A stretch of 64,000 nucleotides of DNA from Streptomyces sp. MP131-18 (GCF_001984575.1 NZ_LZNS01000001.1:1166717-1230716), one strand, 5' to 3'; counted from the stretch's first letter, positions 23,602-31,717 are shown. Notes: generated from the letters alone by a model not told the origin. A program made the numbers and translations.

Positions 23602-26126
23602 CGCTTCCTCCTGTCGGCCGTGCTGCCGGCCGTGCTCGGATCGGTGCCGGGCGGGCCCAGGCTCTGCTCGAACCACACGGTCTTGCCCGGTCCGCTGCGG
23701 TGGCTGCCCCAGGCGCGGGCCAGCCGGCTCACGACGGCGAGGCCGCGGCCCGCGTCGTCCCCCGGCCCGGCCTCGCGCAGGGCGGGCAGCGCCGGTGAAC
23801 CGTCGGTGACCTCGCACAGCAGCGCGTCGGCGCGCACCAGGCGCAGCCCGATGCCGCCGGGCCCCGCGTGCCTGACGGCGTTGGCGACGATTTCGCCGAC
23901 GAGCAGCTCCGCGGTGTCGGCCACGGCGTCCAGCCGCCAGCGGCGCAGCTGTGCGCGGACCAGGCGGCGGGCGTGCGGCACCTGGGCGGGCAGCGCCGCC
24001 AGCCGCCAGGTGGCGACGTCCTCGGGCGGGATACCGGCGAGGCGGGCCATGAGCAGCGCCACGTCGTCCTTGCGGTCCTCGGGCGCGGTGGCGGCGGCCA
24101 GGGCCCGGATGATGGTGTCGCAGGCGTCGTCCATGGCGGCCGCGGGGTGGGCGGCGGACTCGCACAGGGCGGCGAGGCCGGTGCCGATGTCCTGGCCGCG
24201 GACCTCGACGAGGCCGTCGGTGCACATCACGAGCCGGTCGCCGGGGCTGACGGGCACCTCGACGGTGGTGAACGGGACCCGGCCGACGCCGATCGGCGCG
24301 CCGGTGGGCAGGTCGAGCAGGCGGCTGGACCCGTCGGCCGCGCGGACCAGCACGGGCGGGATGTGCCCGGCGTTGGCGACGCGCAGGACGGAGCGCACCG
24401 GGTCGTAGACGGCGTACAGGCAGGTGGCGAGGTAGTGGTCGCCGAGCCGCTGGGCCAGGTCGTCCAGGCCGCGCAGCAGTTGGGCGGGCTCGGTGCCGAG
24501 CGCGGCCATGGTCTGCACGGCGGTCCGCAGCTGCCCCATCATGGCGGCCGAGTTCAGTCCGTGGCCCATGACGTCGCCGACGACGAGGGCGGTGCGGCAG
24601 CCGGGCAGCCTGATGGTGTCGAACCAGTCGCCGCCGACGCGGCCGAGCCGGGTGCCCGGCAGGTAGCGGGTGGCGGTGTCGCAGCCGGCCATGCGCGGCT
24701 GGACGCGCGGCAGCATGCTGTCCTGGAGGGTCTCGGCGACGTTCTCCTGGAGGGTGTACATGCGGGCGTTGTCGAGCACGAGCCCGGCGCGCGCCGCAAG
24801 CTCCGCGCCGGTTACGCGGTCCATGTCGTTGAACTCGGGGCGTTCGGCGTGGCGCAGCAGGATCATGAAGCCGAGCACGACCTGACGGGCCTTCAGCGGC
24901 ACGACCAGCATGGAACGGTGGGTGATCAGCGGGCTGATGTCCCGCTTCTCGAACTGGGCGGCGATCGCGTGGCCCATCTCCTCGGAGACGCGCGGCACGA
25001 GCACGGGCTCGCCCGTCGACATGCACCGGAAGAACGGGGTGTGCTCGGGGAACGGCATCGACTCGCCGACCGGGATCACGTCGTCCCACCGGCCAGGCTC
25101 GTCCGTGTGCTCGACGGCGACGCGGTGCCACATGGTCCTGGCGTCGGGCGGCCCGTCGGGGAAGCCTTCGCCCGCGACGACCTGCTCGCGCAGGTAGGTA
25201 CCGGCGACGTCGGTGAACCGCGGCACCACGGCCGCGCTGACCTCGCGGATGGTGCGGGTGAGGTCGAGGGAGGAACCGATGCGGCCGCTGACCTCGTTCA
25301 GGAACTCCAGGCGTTCGCGGACCGCCGCGTACTCCAGGTCCTGGGCCGGGCCGTCCGCCGGGCCGTCCGCCCCCCGGGCTGTGCCCGGCAGCACCCGGCG
25401 GCGCGGCTCGCGCCGGGGCACGCCCCAGTCGGGGGTGACGGGCAGGCGGGTGTGACGGCTGATCTCCAGGACGGGGTAGCCGAGTTCGAGTATGCGGGCC
25501 GCGATGCGGCCGGCGTCCCGCGTGCCCATGCCGGGCAGGATGTGCGGCAGCTCCTTGGCCAGCCGGTCCGCCTCGGGGAAGTCCGTGTGCGGGGCGAAGG
25601 CGGGAATCAGCCGCTCGCCGCTGCCGAGGCGGGTCGCCTCGACGTGTCCCCCGTCGGCGGCGAGCACCAGGACCCGCGCGGCGCCCGGGCCGTGGAGCGG
25701 GTAGACCCACCACAGGACGTCGCGGGCGGCGGAGCTCTCGTCCGGCTCCCTGGTCCAGAAGCGGCCCGCGGTGGGCTGGACCAGCTCGGTGGTCTCCGTA
25801 CCGAAGATGATCTCGACGCGCGACTCCGGGTCCACCGGGCCATTCGCGGCGTCCATGGCGCGCCACGGCCCGCCGGGCCCGCCGGGTCCGCGGCCCAGGT
25901 CCGGCGGGACGTCGCGGTCGACGATGCCCGACACGGGCATGATCTCCGCGGCCGGCCGGCCCACCGCCTCCTCCCGGTCGGCACCGAACAGCCGGCGGGC
26001 GCCGCGGCTCCAGTGCGAGACCCGGCCCGCCCCGTCGACGACGACCACCGCGAGCGGGATACGGCCGGGCACCGGGGCGGGCTGGCGGGGGCTCTCCTGC
26101 TGCGGGCGTTCCGGGTCGGCGGGCAC
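23598..26126 (-). CDS. SpoIIE/PP2C-type serine phosphatase with PAS, GAF and anti-sigma ATPase domains
   Basis: About 842 residues. I take the GTG at 26126 as start because GGAAGGAG lies just ahead. Order: PAS domain (about 20-75), a second PAS-like region (about 90-210), GAF (about 270-420), PP2C-type phosphatase (about 440-650; GDVMGHG, CTDGLVEVRGQD, RKDDVALL), and a HATPase_c domain (about 690-810; VGEIVANAVRHAG, DDAGRGLAVV). Such Streptomyces proteins dephosphorylate anti-anti-sigma factors and can phosphorylate them through the ATPase, integrating signals into sigma-factor control. No sigma or anti-sigma gene is adjacent. The methyltransferase overlaps its stop. Confidence 0.9.
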   Translation of the reverse strand: MPADPERPQQESPRQPAPVPGRIPLAVVVVDGAGRVSHWSRGARRLFGADREEAVGRPAAEIMPVSGIVDRDVPPDLGRGPGGPGGPWRAMDAANGPVDPESRVEIIFGTETTELVQPTAGRFWTREPDESSAARDVLWWVYPLHGPGAARVLVLAADGGHVEATRLGSGERLIPAFAPHTDFPEADRLAKELPHILPGMGTRDAGRIAARILELGYPVLEISRHTRLPVTPDWGVPRREPRRRVLPGTARGADGPADGPAQDLEYAAVRERLEFLNEVSGRIGSSLDLTRTIREVSAAVVPRFTDVAGTYLREQVVAGEGFPDGPPDARTMWHRVAVEHTDEPGRWDDVIPVGESMPFPEHTPFFRCMSTGEPVLVPRVSEEMGHAIAAQFEKRDISPLITHRSMLVVPLKARQVVLGFMILLRHAERPEFNDMDRVTGAELAARAGLVLDNARMYTLQENVAETLQDSMLPRVQPRMAGCDTATRYLPGTRLGRVGGDWFDTIRLPGCRTALVVGDVMGHGLNSAAMMGQLRTAVQTMAALGTEPAQLLRGLDDLAQRLGDHYLATCLYAVYDPVRSVLRVANAGHIPPVLVRAADGSSRLLDLPTGAPIGVGRVPFTTVEVPVSPGDRLVMCTDGLVEVRGQDIGTGLAALCESAAHPAAAMDDACDTIIRALAAATAPEDRKDDVALLMARLAGIPPEDVATWRLAALPAQVPHARRLVRAQLRRWRLDAVADTAELLVGEIVANAVRHAGPGGIGLRLVRADALLCEVTDGSPALPALREAGPGDDAGRGLAVVSRLARAWGSHRSGPGKTVWFEQSLGPPGTDPSTAGSTADRRKR

Positions 26127-26219
26127 CGTCTCTCCTTCCGGGCGGGGAGCGTTCCCACGGTACGCCGCGGGCGGGCCGCGGCGGGAGGAGATGGCCAAGG
26201 TGGTCGTGCGCCCGCGCGT

Positions 26220-27089
26220 TCAGCCGGTGGCCGGCACGGGCGCGCCTGCCGTGCGCGCCGCGAGCGCGCGGAGCGCGCCGGCCCCTTCGCTGCCCTCCGG
26301 CGCGCTGTATACGTACATCTGTGCAGTAGGGCCACCGTCGGTGAGGGGCAGGTGCAGCGTCTCGTAGTCCAGCGGGAACCCGCCGACGGCGGGGTGGTGG
26401 AACCGCTTGGTGCCGCGTCCGCAGACCAGCACGTCCCCGGTCTCCCACAGCCGGCGGAACGCGGAGCTGCCGGCGGACAGTTCGGCGATGAGCGCGGTCA
26501 GCTCCGCGTCGTCGGGGTGCCGCCCGGCGGCGTGCCTGAGCACGGCGACCATCTCCCGCGACCGTTCGTCCCAGTCGGGAAAGAAGTCGCGGGCGGCCGG
26601 GTCGAGGAACGTGTACCTGCCGTGGTTGCGCCAGCGCACGTCCCGCTCCGCGACGCGCCCGAACAGCTCGGAGCCCAGCGCGTTCCACGCGACGACGGTC
26701 ATCCGGTGGTCCATGACGACGGCGGGCAGCCCCGCCATCCCGTCCAGCATCCGCTGGAGCGGGGCGCCGACCCCATCCCCCGGGCCGCCAGGCGGGGCGG
26801 TGCCGCGGGCGCGCGCGCCGGCGAGCGTGGCCAGGTGCTCGCGCTCGGTGGCGTCGAGGCCGAGGGCGCGCGCCAGCGCGCCGAGCACCTCGGCCGAGGG
26901 CGCGGTGGCGCGGCCCTGTTCGAGCCGCACGTAGTAGTCGACGCTGATCCCGGCGAGCTGCGCCAGCTCCTCCCGGCGCAGCCCGCGCACCCTGCGGCGG
27001 CGCCCGCCCGCGATGCCGATGCTCTCCGGCGCCACCCGGGCGCGGCGCGCCCGCAGGAAGGCGCCCAGCTGGTGGCCGTTGTCCTCCAT
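26220..27089 (-). CDS. XRE-family regulator with MmyB-like ligand-binding domain
   Basis: 289 residues. The HTH (about 8-70) includes LRREELAQLAGISVDYYVRLEQGR, quoted in part as REELAQLAGIS, with the YYVRLEQGR recognition end. The C-terminal MmyB-like PAS domain (about 110-275) carries VVAWNALGSELFG and HHPAVGGFPLDYETL, features tied to fatty-acid-type ligand binding in this family. It is divergent from a flavodoxin-fold oxidoreductase with an operator-like dyad between them, so it most likely represses itself and that neighbour. Confidence 0.9.
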   Translation of the reverse strand: MEDNGHQLGAFLRARRARVAPESIGIAGGRRRRVRGLRREELAQLAGISVDYYVRLEQGRATAPSAEVLGALARALGLDATEREHLATLAGARARGTAPPGGPGDGVGAPLQRMLDGMAGLPAVVMDHRMTVVAWNALGSELFGRVAERDVRWRNHGRYTFLDPAARDFFPDWDERSREMVAVLRHAAGRHPDDAELTALIAELSAGSSAFRRLWETGDVLVCGRGTKRFHHPAVGGFPLDYETLHLPLTDGGPTAQMYVYSAPEGSEGAGALRALAARTAGAPVPATG

Positions 27090-27114
27090 GCGACCCAGTA
27101 TGCGCCGCCCCCTG

Positions 27115-27135
27115 CCTGGTCCTGCCGGTACCAGG
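27115..27135. promoter_or_regulatory. Putative operator for the MmyB-like regulator
   Basis: The inverted repeat CCTGGT (27115-27120) and ACCAGG (27130-27135) with a 9-base spacer lies in the 111-bp gap between the divergent regulator and oxidoreductase genes. Location suggests regulator binding to both promoters. Confidence 0.5.
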
Positions 27136-27200
27136 ATCGCGCTTCCTTCGGAAGCGGCGGGTGCTGGCCCGCCCGCGGCGGGTGTGACACAACGGATCAC

Positions 27201-27986
27201 ATGAGCGACAACGAGCCGAAGAACGTGCTGATCGTCAGCGTGCACCCGGAGCCGCGTTCGCTGAACGCCTCGCTGACGGCGTTCGCCGCCGAGGAGCTGC
27301 ATGCGGCCGGGCACCGGGTGAGGCAGTCGGATCTGTACGCGATGAAGTGGAAGGCGGGCGTGGACGCGGACGACTTCCCCGACCACTCCCCCGCGGACCG
27401 GCTGGAGGTGATGGCCGTATCCGGGCGTGCGACGGCGGAGGGGCGGCTGTCCCGGGACATCGCGGCGGAGCAGGAGAAGCTGCGGTGGGCCGACGCGGTG
27501 ATCCTCCAGTTCCCGATGTGGTGGTTCTCGGTGCCGGCGGTCATGAAGGGGTGGATCGACCGGGTGTTCACGTACAACTTCGGCTACGGCGGCAAGGACA
27601 TGCCCCGTTACGGCGACGGCACCCTGGCAGGGCGGCGGGCGATGCTGTCCATGACGATCGGCGCCAGGGAGCAGGCGTTCTCACGGCGCGGCATCCACGG
27701 GCCGTTGAACGACGTGCTGTTCCCGCTGCACCACGGGCTGCTGCACTACACGGGGATGGAGGTGCTCCAGCCCTTCGTGGTCTGGCACGCGATCGGCCTC
27801 GGCGAGGAGGCGTACGAGGCGGCACAGCGGGAGTACCGGGAGCGGCTGCGGACGCTGTTCACGGCGGAGCCTCTTCCGTTCCGCGCGCTGCGGGACGGCG
27901 ACTACACCCGCTCCCTCGAACTGCGTCCCGGACTTGAGGCGCCGGGGACCGACGGCCTCGCGCTGCATCTGCGCCGGGACGGCTGA
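27201..27986 (+). CDS. Flavodoxin-fold NAD(P)H-dependent quinone oxidoreductase
   Basis: 261 residues. NVLIVSVHPEPRSLNASL at the N-terminus is the FMN/FAD-phosphate loop of the NQO1/MdaB/KefF family. ILQFPMWWFSVPAVMKGWIDRVF near 115-137 (quoted in part: QFPMWWFSVPA) and the FTYNFGYGG glycine-rich turn confirm this. The enzyme reduces quinones or other electrophiles with NAD(P)H. Its start lies 111 bp from the divergent MmyB-like regulator, the frequent partner for such enzymes. It ends convergently with the SRPBCC gene, 7 bases apart. Confidence 0.9.
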   Translation: MSDNEPKNVLIVSVHPEPRSLNASLTAFAAEELHAAGHRVRQSDLYAMKWKAGVDADDFPDHSPADRLEVMAVSGRATAEGRLSRDIAAEQEKLRWADAVILQFPMWWFSVPAVMKGWIDRVFTYNFGYGGKDMPRYGDGTLAGRRAMLSMTIGAREQAFSRRGIHGPLNDVLFPLHHGLLHYTGMEVLQPFVVWHAIGLGEEAYEAAQREYRERLRTLFTAEPLPFRALRDGDYTRSLELRPGLEAPGTDGLALHLRRDG

Positions 27987-27993
27987 GCGGACC

Positions 27994-28434
27994 CTACTTC
28001 TCCATCTCGGCAGCGAGGTTGGCCAGGATCTGCGCGTAGATGCCGCTGAGGGCACGCGGCGCGAAGATCCGTTCGAACACGCCGCCGACGCCGCCGACGC
28101 CCTGCCAGGCCGTGTGGATGGTGACACGGGAGCCGCCGCTCTCCGCGCCCACCGTCCACGTGGTCACCAGGGTGGAGTTGCGGTCGGACTCCACCAGCTT
28201 GCGGTCCTCGGGCTCGGTGACTTCGAGCAGGCACTCGCGCACGCGCTTGGCGGTGGCGTGGAGCCTGAAGAAGACCACGGTGCCCTCGCCGTCGCCGCCC
28301 TCCCTGACCTCGAAGTCGGTGAACTGCTCGGGGAGCAGCTTGGGGTGTACCTCCTGATAGTCGGCGATGGCGTCGAACACATCGTCCGGTTCCGCCTTGA
28401 TGTCCCGCCGCGCGACGACCTCGACCAGCGCCAT
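27994..28434 (-). CDS. SRPBCC-fold (START-like) protein
   Basis: 146 residues. The fold is indicated by the N-terminal strand VEVVARRDIKAEPDDVFDAIADY, quoted in part, central strands TVVFFRLHATAKRVRECLLEV, and a long C-terminal helix ending ILANLAAEMEK. SRPBCC proteins bind hydrophobic ligands, and some are cyclases; no catalytic residues can be assigned. A segment of Gly-Val repeats (VGGVGGVF) precedes the last helix. A tiny DUF6126-like gene lies upstream in the same orientation. Confidence 0.8.
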   Translation of the reverse strand: MALVEVVARRDIKAEPDDVFDAIADYQEVHPKLLPEQFTDFEVREGGDGEGTVVFFRLHATAKRVRECLLEVTEPEDRKLVESDRNSTLVTTWTVGAESGGSRVTIHTAWQGVGGVGGVFERIFAPRALSGIYAQILANLAAEMEK

Positions 28435-28508
28435 GCGAACCCTCTCCTGCTGTCGTTGGGGCCTGGCGGCCCAGTGTGTCAGTGCCGCGGGGCGGCGCCG
28501 CGCGGCGG

Positions 28509-28655
28509 CTACCCCTTCGCGCCCAGCGAGAAGAGGAAGACCAGGAAGCCGGCGAAGAGGTGACCGACGAGGCCGTAGATCAGCATGCGGACCCACAGAC
28601 CGCGCGGAATCCGGTCCCTGACCCTGCGCTGGGGAGTGCCGCTGCCCTCCGGCAT
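28509..28655 (-). CDS. Very small DUF6126-like membrane protein (48 aa)
   Basis: 48 codons from an ATG preceded by AGGAGC. A basic N-terminal half (RRVRDRIPRGLWVRM) leads into one hydrophobic helix, about residues 25-43 (IYGLVGHLFAGFLVFLF). This matches my memory of the DUF6126 family of Streptomyces, single-pass proteins with no known role. It stands upstream of the SRPBCC gene in the same direction, with 74 bases between them. Codon use is typical of real genes in this genome. Confidence 0.75.
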   Translation of the reverse strand: MPEGSGTPQRRVRDRIPRGLWVRMLIYGLVGHLFAGFLVFLFSLGAKG

Positions 28656-28724
28656 GAGGTGGTGCTCCTTCACGTCTCGTTGTGTGGTGTGCGTATGGCC
28701 GATCGGGGCGCCGGCACTGCCTGC

Positions 28725-29663
28725 CTACGCGAGCACCGCCCCGCTCCGTACCGCCTTGCGATGGCGCGCGGTCAGGCGGGAGCCGGACTCGCGGCGGGCG
28801 GCGCGGCGCAGGAGGGGGATCGCGAGGAGGAACCCGATGACTGCCCAGGCGGTCAGCACCAGGGCGACCATGGGCAGCTCCCAGGAGCCGGCCGCCTCGG
28901 CGGCCCGTGCGGAGTCCGGCAGCAGCGCCGAACGCAGGCCCTGGGCCATCCACTTGAGCGGGAAAACGGCGGCCGCCTGCTGGACCAGCACGGGCAGCGA
29001 GGTGATCGGGAAGACCGCTCCCGAGGTGAACAGCAGCCCCATCGTGGGCAGCATGATCAACGCCAGCGCCTCACGCGGGTTGGGCAGCACGGCGCCCAGG
29101 GCCGCGCCCAGCGGCACGACGGCGAGCAGCCCGAGCGTGGTGACCCACAGCAGCGTCAGCCAGTCGCCAGGACCGCCCGGCAGCGGTCCGTCCACCAGCA
29201 GCGCCGTGGCCGCCACGAGCAGGCCCAGGCTGCCGACCGCCATGACGACCACCAGCAGGCATTTGGCGATGAGATAGGCCGGTATCCCGCCGGGCGTGGC
29301 GCGCAGCCGCAGCAGTGCGCCCTCCTCCCGTTCGGTCACGAGCATCTGCGGGAGGCTGATCAGCCCGATCTGGAACAGCAGATAGGCGGCGAAGCCCGCG
29401 AGCACCAGGTGGGCCATCGGGGTATCGGTGCCGGGCACCTCGCCGCTGACGTAGGCGGCGATCAGCAGCGCGACGACCACATTGGTGAGCTGGCCGGACA
29501 TCTCCTTGGGGTTGCGGAGGAGGTGGCGTAGCTCGATGCCGCCGCGGAGCAGGCCGGCCCGCCAGTACGGGCGGGTGGGGCGGCGCGGCTCCGCCGTCCC
29601 ACCCGGTGCGTCGTTCATGCCCGCCACGTCCGCCGTGTCCACCGCGTCCACCTTGTCCGTCAT
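28725..29663 (-). CDS. ABC-2 type transporter permease
   Basis: 312 residues. After a hydrophilic Asp/Pro-rich leader (about 1-35), six hydrophobic helices follow: about 60-75, 85-105, 130-155, 175-195, 205-225, 270-290. The ABC-2 permease segments MLVTEREEGALLRLRATPGG and FPLKWMAQGLRSALLP are clear. It pairs with the ATPase gene upstream to form an exporter. The start codon lies in the third of three tandem copies of a 25-bp ribosome-site/ATG unit, so translation initiation here is unusual. Confidence 0.9.
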   Translation of the reverse strand: MTDKVDAVDTADVAGMNDAPGGTAEPRRPTRPYWRAGLLRGGIELRHLLRNPKEMSGQLTNVVVALLIAAYVSGEVPGTDTPMAHLVLAGFAAYLLFQIGLISLPQMLVTEREEGALLRLRATPGGIPAYLIAKCLLVVVMAVGSLGLLVAATALLVDGPLPGGPGDWLTLLWVTTLGLLAVVPLGAALGAVLPNPREALALIMLPTMGLLFTSGAVFPITSLPVLVQQAAAVFPLKWMAQGLRSALLPDSARAAEAAGSWELPMVALVLTAWAVIGFLLAIPLLRRAARRESGSRLTARHRKAVRSGAVLA

Positions 29664-29725
29664 CTGTGCCCTCCTCCTTGTCCGTCATCTGTGCCCTCCT
29701 CCTTGTCCGTCATCTGTGCCCTCCT
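29651..29725 (-). repeat. Three tandem 25-bp copies of a ribosome site plus start codon
   Basis: Exact 25-bp units at 29701-29725, 29676-29700 and 29651-29675 each read, on the minus strand, AGGAGGGCACAGATGACGG followed by ACAAGG. The three ATGs (29713, 29688, 29663) lie in different frames because 25 is not a multiple of three. Only the last is in the permease frame. The first overlaps the ATPase stop (ATGA). Confidence 0.92.
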
Positions 29726-30630
29726 CGTACGGCCGGCGCCGCCTGGTCCGTGCCGTCGTCCGCCCGGTGCACCATGTGCAGGTAGGTGTCCTCCAGCGTC
29801 GGGCGGCGGACCTCCAGGTCGGCGATCGGTCCTTCCGCGTCCCGGTGGAGCTGCCAGACCAGCCGTGAGGGGTCCTTCGTGCGTTCGCGGTGGGCCGTAC
29901 CGTCGCCGGCCGTCCAGCGGACCTCGGTCTGTGCGGCGGCCCGCCGAGCGAGGTCCGACGGGGTGCCGCAGACCCGTATCCGGCCGCCGACCAGCATGGC
30001 GATCCGGTCGGCGAGCCGCTCGGCCTCCACCAGGTCGTGCGTGGTGAGCAGGACGGTGACGCCTTCCTCGCGGGCCAGCCGTTCGACCAGGACGTGGAAC
30101 TCGCGCCGGGCCTCCGGGTCGAAGCCTGTGGTCGGCTCGTCCAGGAAGAGGAGCTCGGGGCGGCCGACGATGCCGAGCGCGACGTCCAGCCGTCGGCGCT
30201 GGCCGCCGGACAGCCGGTCCACCTGCCGGCCCGCCTGGTCGGTGAGGCCGACCAGGGCCAGCAGCTCGGCCGGGTCGCGCGGGTCGGGGTAGTACGTCGC
30301 GAAATGCGTCAGCAGCTCGGCGACCCGCCAGCGGCGGTGGTCGCGCCAGGACTGGAGGACCAGCCCGATGCGCCCGCGCCAGGCGTCGCCGCCCCGCTCC
30401 GGGTCCGTGCCGAGGACGCGGACCTCCCCGGCGGAGCGCTGCCGGAAGCCCTCCAGGATCTCGACGGTGGTGGTCTTCCCCGCGCCGTTGGGCCCGAGCA
30501 GCGCGAAGACCTCGCCGCGGTGAACGTCCAGGTCGATGCCGCGGAGGACGACGAGGTCGCCGTACGCCATGGTCACGTTCCGCGCCCGGATGACGGGACG
30601 GGCGGTCGGGGTGGGCCCCGGCGCCCTCAC
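29710..30630 (-). CDS. ABC transporter ATP-binding protein (DrrA/ABC-2 type)
   Basis: 306 residues. Walker A GPNGAGKTTT is near residue 49, the Q-loop in LVLQSWRDHRR, signature LSGGQRRRLDVALGI near 140, Walker B ELLFLDEPTTGFDPEA, and the switch histidine in LLTTHDLVEAE. The C-terminal 80 residues resemble the extra domain of drug-export ATPases. The GTG start overlaps the stop of the regulator gene (GTGA). The gene probably powers export by the following permease under control of the winged-helix regulator. Confidence 0.92.
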   Translation of the reverse strand: MRAPGPTPTARPVIRARNVTMAYGDLVVLRGIDLDVHRGEVFALLGPNGAGKTTTVEILEGFRQRSAGEVRVLGTDPERGGDAWRGRIGLVLQSWRDHRRWRVAELLTHFATYYPDPRDPAELLALVGLTDQAGRQVDRLSGGQRRRLDVALGIVGRPELLFLDEPTTGFDPEARREFHVLVERLAREEGVTVLLTTHDLVEAERLADRIAMLVGGRIRVCGTPSDLARRAAAQTEVRWTAGDGTAHRERTKDPSRLVWQLHRDAEGPIADLEVRRPTLEDTYLHMVHRADDGTDQAAPAVRGGHR

Positions 30631-30983
30631 GGTCCTGCCTCCGCATGGTCCTGCCGCCGTTCCGCCACCCCGGTCAGGACCGCCGTGGACCCGGCGCCCT
30701 CGACGATCGCCCGGAGCGCCGCCACATGCCCCTCGAAGGCGGTGCGGCCGCGGTCCGTGAGCCGTACCTTCGTACGCCGCTTGCGGCCGCCGCCCTCCTT
30801 GTGGATCTCCAGGTACCCGGCCTCTTCCAGGGTGTGCAGTTGCTTGGAGAGCGCGGAGTCGCTGAGCGAGAGGCTGTCGCGGATGAACGCGAAGTCCGCC
30901 CATTCGGTAGTGGCGAGCAGCGCGACCACGGACAGCCGGGTGGCGGGGTGGATCAGCTCGTCGAAGCCGGTGGGGGTGCTCAT
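30627..30983 (-). CDS. Winged-helix transcriptional regulator (MarR/ArsR-like, HTH_27 type)
   Basis: 118 residues. The HTH core lies about 15-85: LIHPATRLSVVALLATTEWADFAFIRDSLSLSDSALSKQLHTLEEAGYLE is typical (short parts: FIRDSLSLSDSALSKQL). A basic wing GGGRKRRTKVRLTDRG follows. It overlaps the upstream membrane-protein gene and the downstream ATPase gene by 4 bases each, placing regulator and exporter in one autoregulated unit. Confidence 0.87.
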   Translation of the reverse strand: MSTPTGFDELIHPATRLSVVALLATTEWADFAFIRDSLSLSDSALSKQLHTLEEAGYLEIHKEGGGRKRRTKVRLTDRGRTAFEGHVAALRAIVEGAGSTAVLTGVAERRQDHAEAGP

Positions 30984-31471
30984 CGGGCCACCTGTTCGCC
31001 ATGGCCGCGCAGCGATTGGGCCGCCCAACGGCTCGCCGGCCCGATGAACAGCAGGAACACGGCCGCCGAGACGGTGGCCTGGACGAGACCGGCGAGCACC
31101 GGCTCCAGCGACTCGGCCAGCCGGCCGGACAGCCACGCCGTCGCGCCGGTCATCACCACCCCGGCGACGAGCGTGACGGACATCCGCCGGTTGTAGCGGG
31201 AGTGGTGCAGTTGCATCGGGCTCCTGCTGGCGTAGCGCACCGTGAGCACGCTCAGCAGCGCGACGTACGCGGCGAGGGCCAGCAGGACGACCCACCGGGG
31301 CGGGCCCAGGCCAAGGCCGGCCAGGAAGACCCACATGAGCGCGGCTGCGGCGTATGCCACGCCGGGCGCGCCGGACGCGCGCCGCTCGACCTCGTCGTAC
31401 ACCCGCTCCTGCGGCACCCGGATGCGCTGGAGATCGTTCCATGCCTGTTCGGCATTCACCGGTGTGCTCAC
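30980..31471 (-). CDS. Four-helix membrane protein of the exporter operon
   Basis: About 163 residues; GTG start with GGAAGG eight bases ahead. Four hydrophobic helices at about 38-55, 60-78, 97-115 and 125-145, with a cytosolic, charged N-terminus (QERVYDEVERRAS). I do not recognise a named domain; similar genes often precede winged-helix regulators and ABC exporters in Streptomyces. It is the first gene of the four-gene unit and may sense membrane stress or drug. Confidence 0.75.
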   Translation of the reverse strand: MSTPVNAEQAWNDLQRIRVPQERVYDEVERRASGAPGVAYAAAALMWVFLAGLGLGPPRWVVLLALAAYVALLSVLTVRYASRSPMQLHHSRYNRRMSVTLVAGVVMTGATAWLSGRLAESLEPVLAGLVQATVSAAVFLLFIGPASRWAAQSLRGHGEQVAR

Positions 31472-31589
31472 GGCCGTCGCCTTCCATGACGATTCAGGAC
31501 AGTTCATGTGCGGTTCGGGAAAGTTCGGGGCGGTTCGGAGAGGTTCGAGAGGGGCCGGAACGGCGTACGGCCGTGCCGGACGAGCCCAC

Positions 31590-31640
31590 TTGACTTTCCC
31601 ACCAGGAAAGCTACCTCCGACTTTCCCGAACGGCAAGTCG
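31590..31640. promoter_or_regulatory. Operator-like repeats upstream of the exporter operon
   Basis: CTTTCC-CACCA-GGAAAG at 31594-31610 is a perfect 6-bp dyad. A second GACTTTCCC occurs at 31619-31627, with AAGTC at 31635-31639 mirroring GACTT. The winged-helix regulator of the downstream operon is the natural candidate to bind here. Confidence 0.5.
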
Positions 31641-31656
31641 AGGGAGGCGATCCGGG

Positions 31657-31688
31657 TTGACAGCCACGATTCGAACGTGTGTCCTATT
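31657..31688 (+). promoter_or_regulatory. Probable sigma-HrdB-type promoter of the radical SAM gene
   Basis: A perfect TTGACA -35 box lies at 31657-31662. A -10-like element around 31681-31688 (CCTATT) is 18-20 bases on. The AGGAGG ribosome site and ATG of the radical SAM gene follow directly, leaving a leader of about 30 bases. Confidence 0.45.
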
Positions 31689-31717
31689 TGGGTACGACGG
31701 CAGCGAGGAGGGTCCCG

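Noticed and set aside
22876..27192. A 1438-codon frame spanning phosphatase and MmyB regulator
   Set aside because: Only the last 241 codons (the methyltransferase, 22876-23601) are real; the rest is a shadow of two other genes whose motifs are clear in their own frames.
23868..27986. A 1372-codon plus-strand frame
   Set aside because: Only the last 261 codons encode the flavodoxin-fold enzyme; the upstream part is antisense to the phosphatase and regulator genes.
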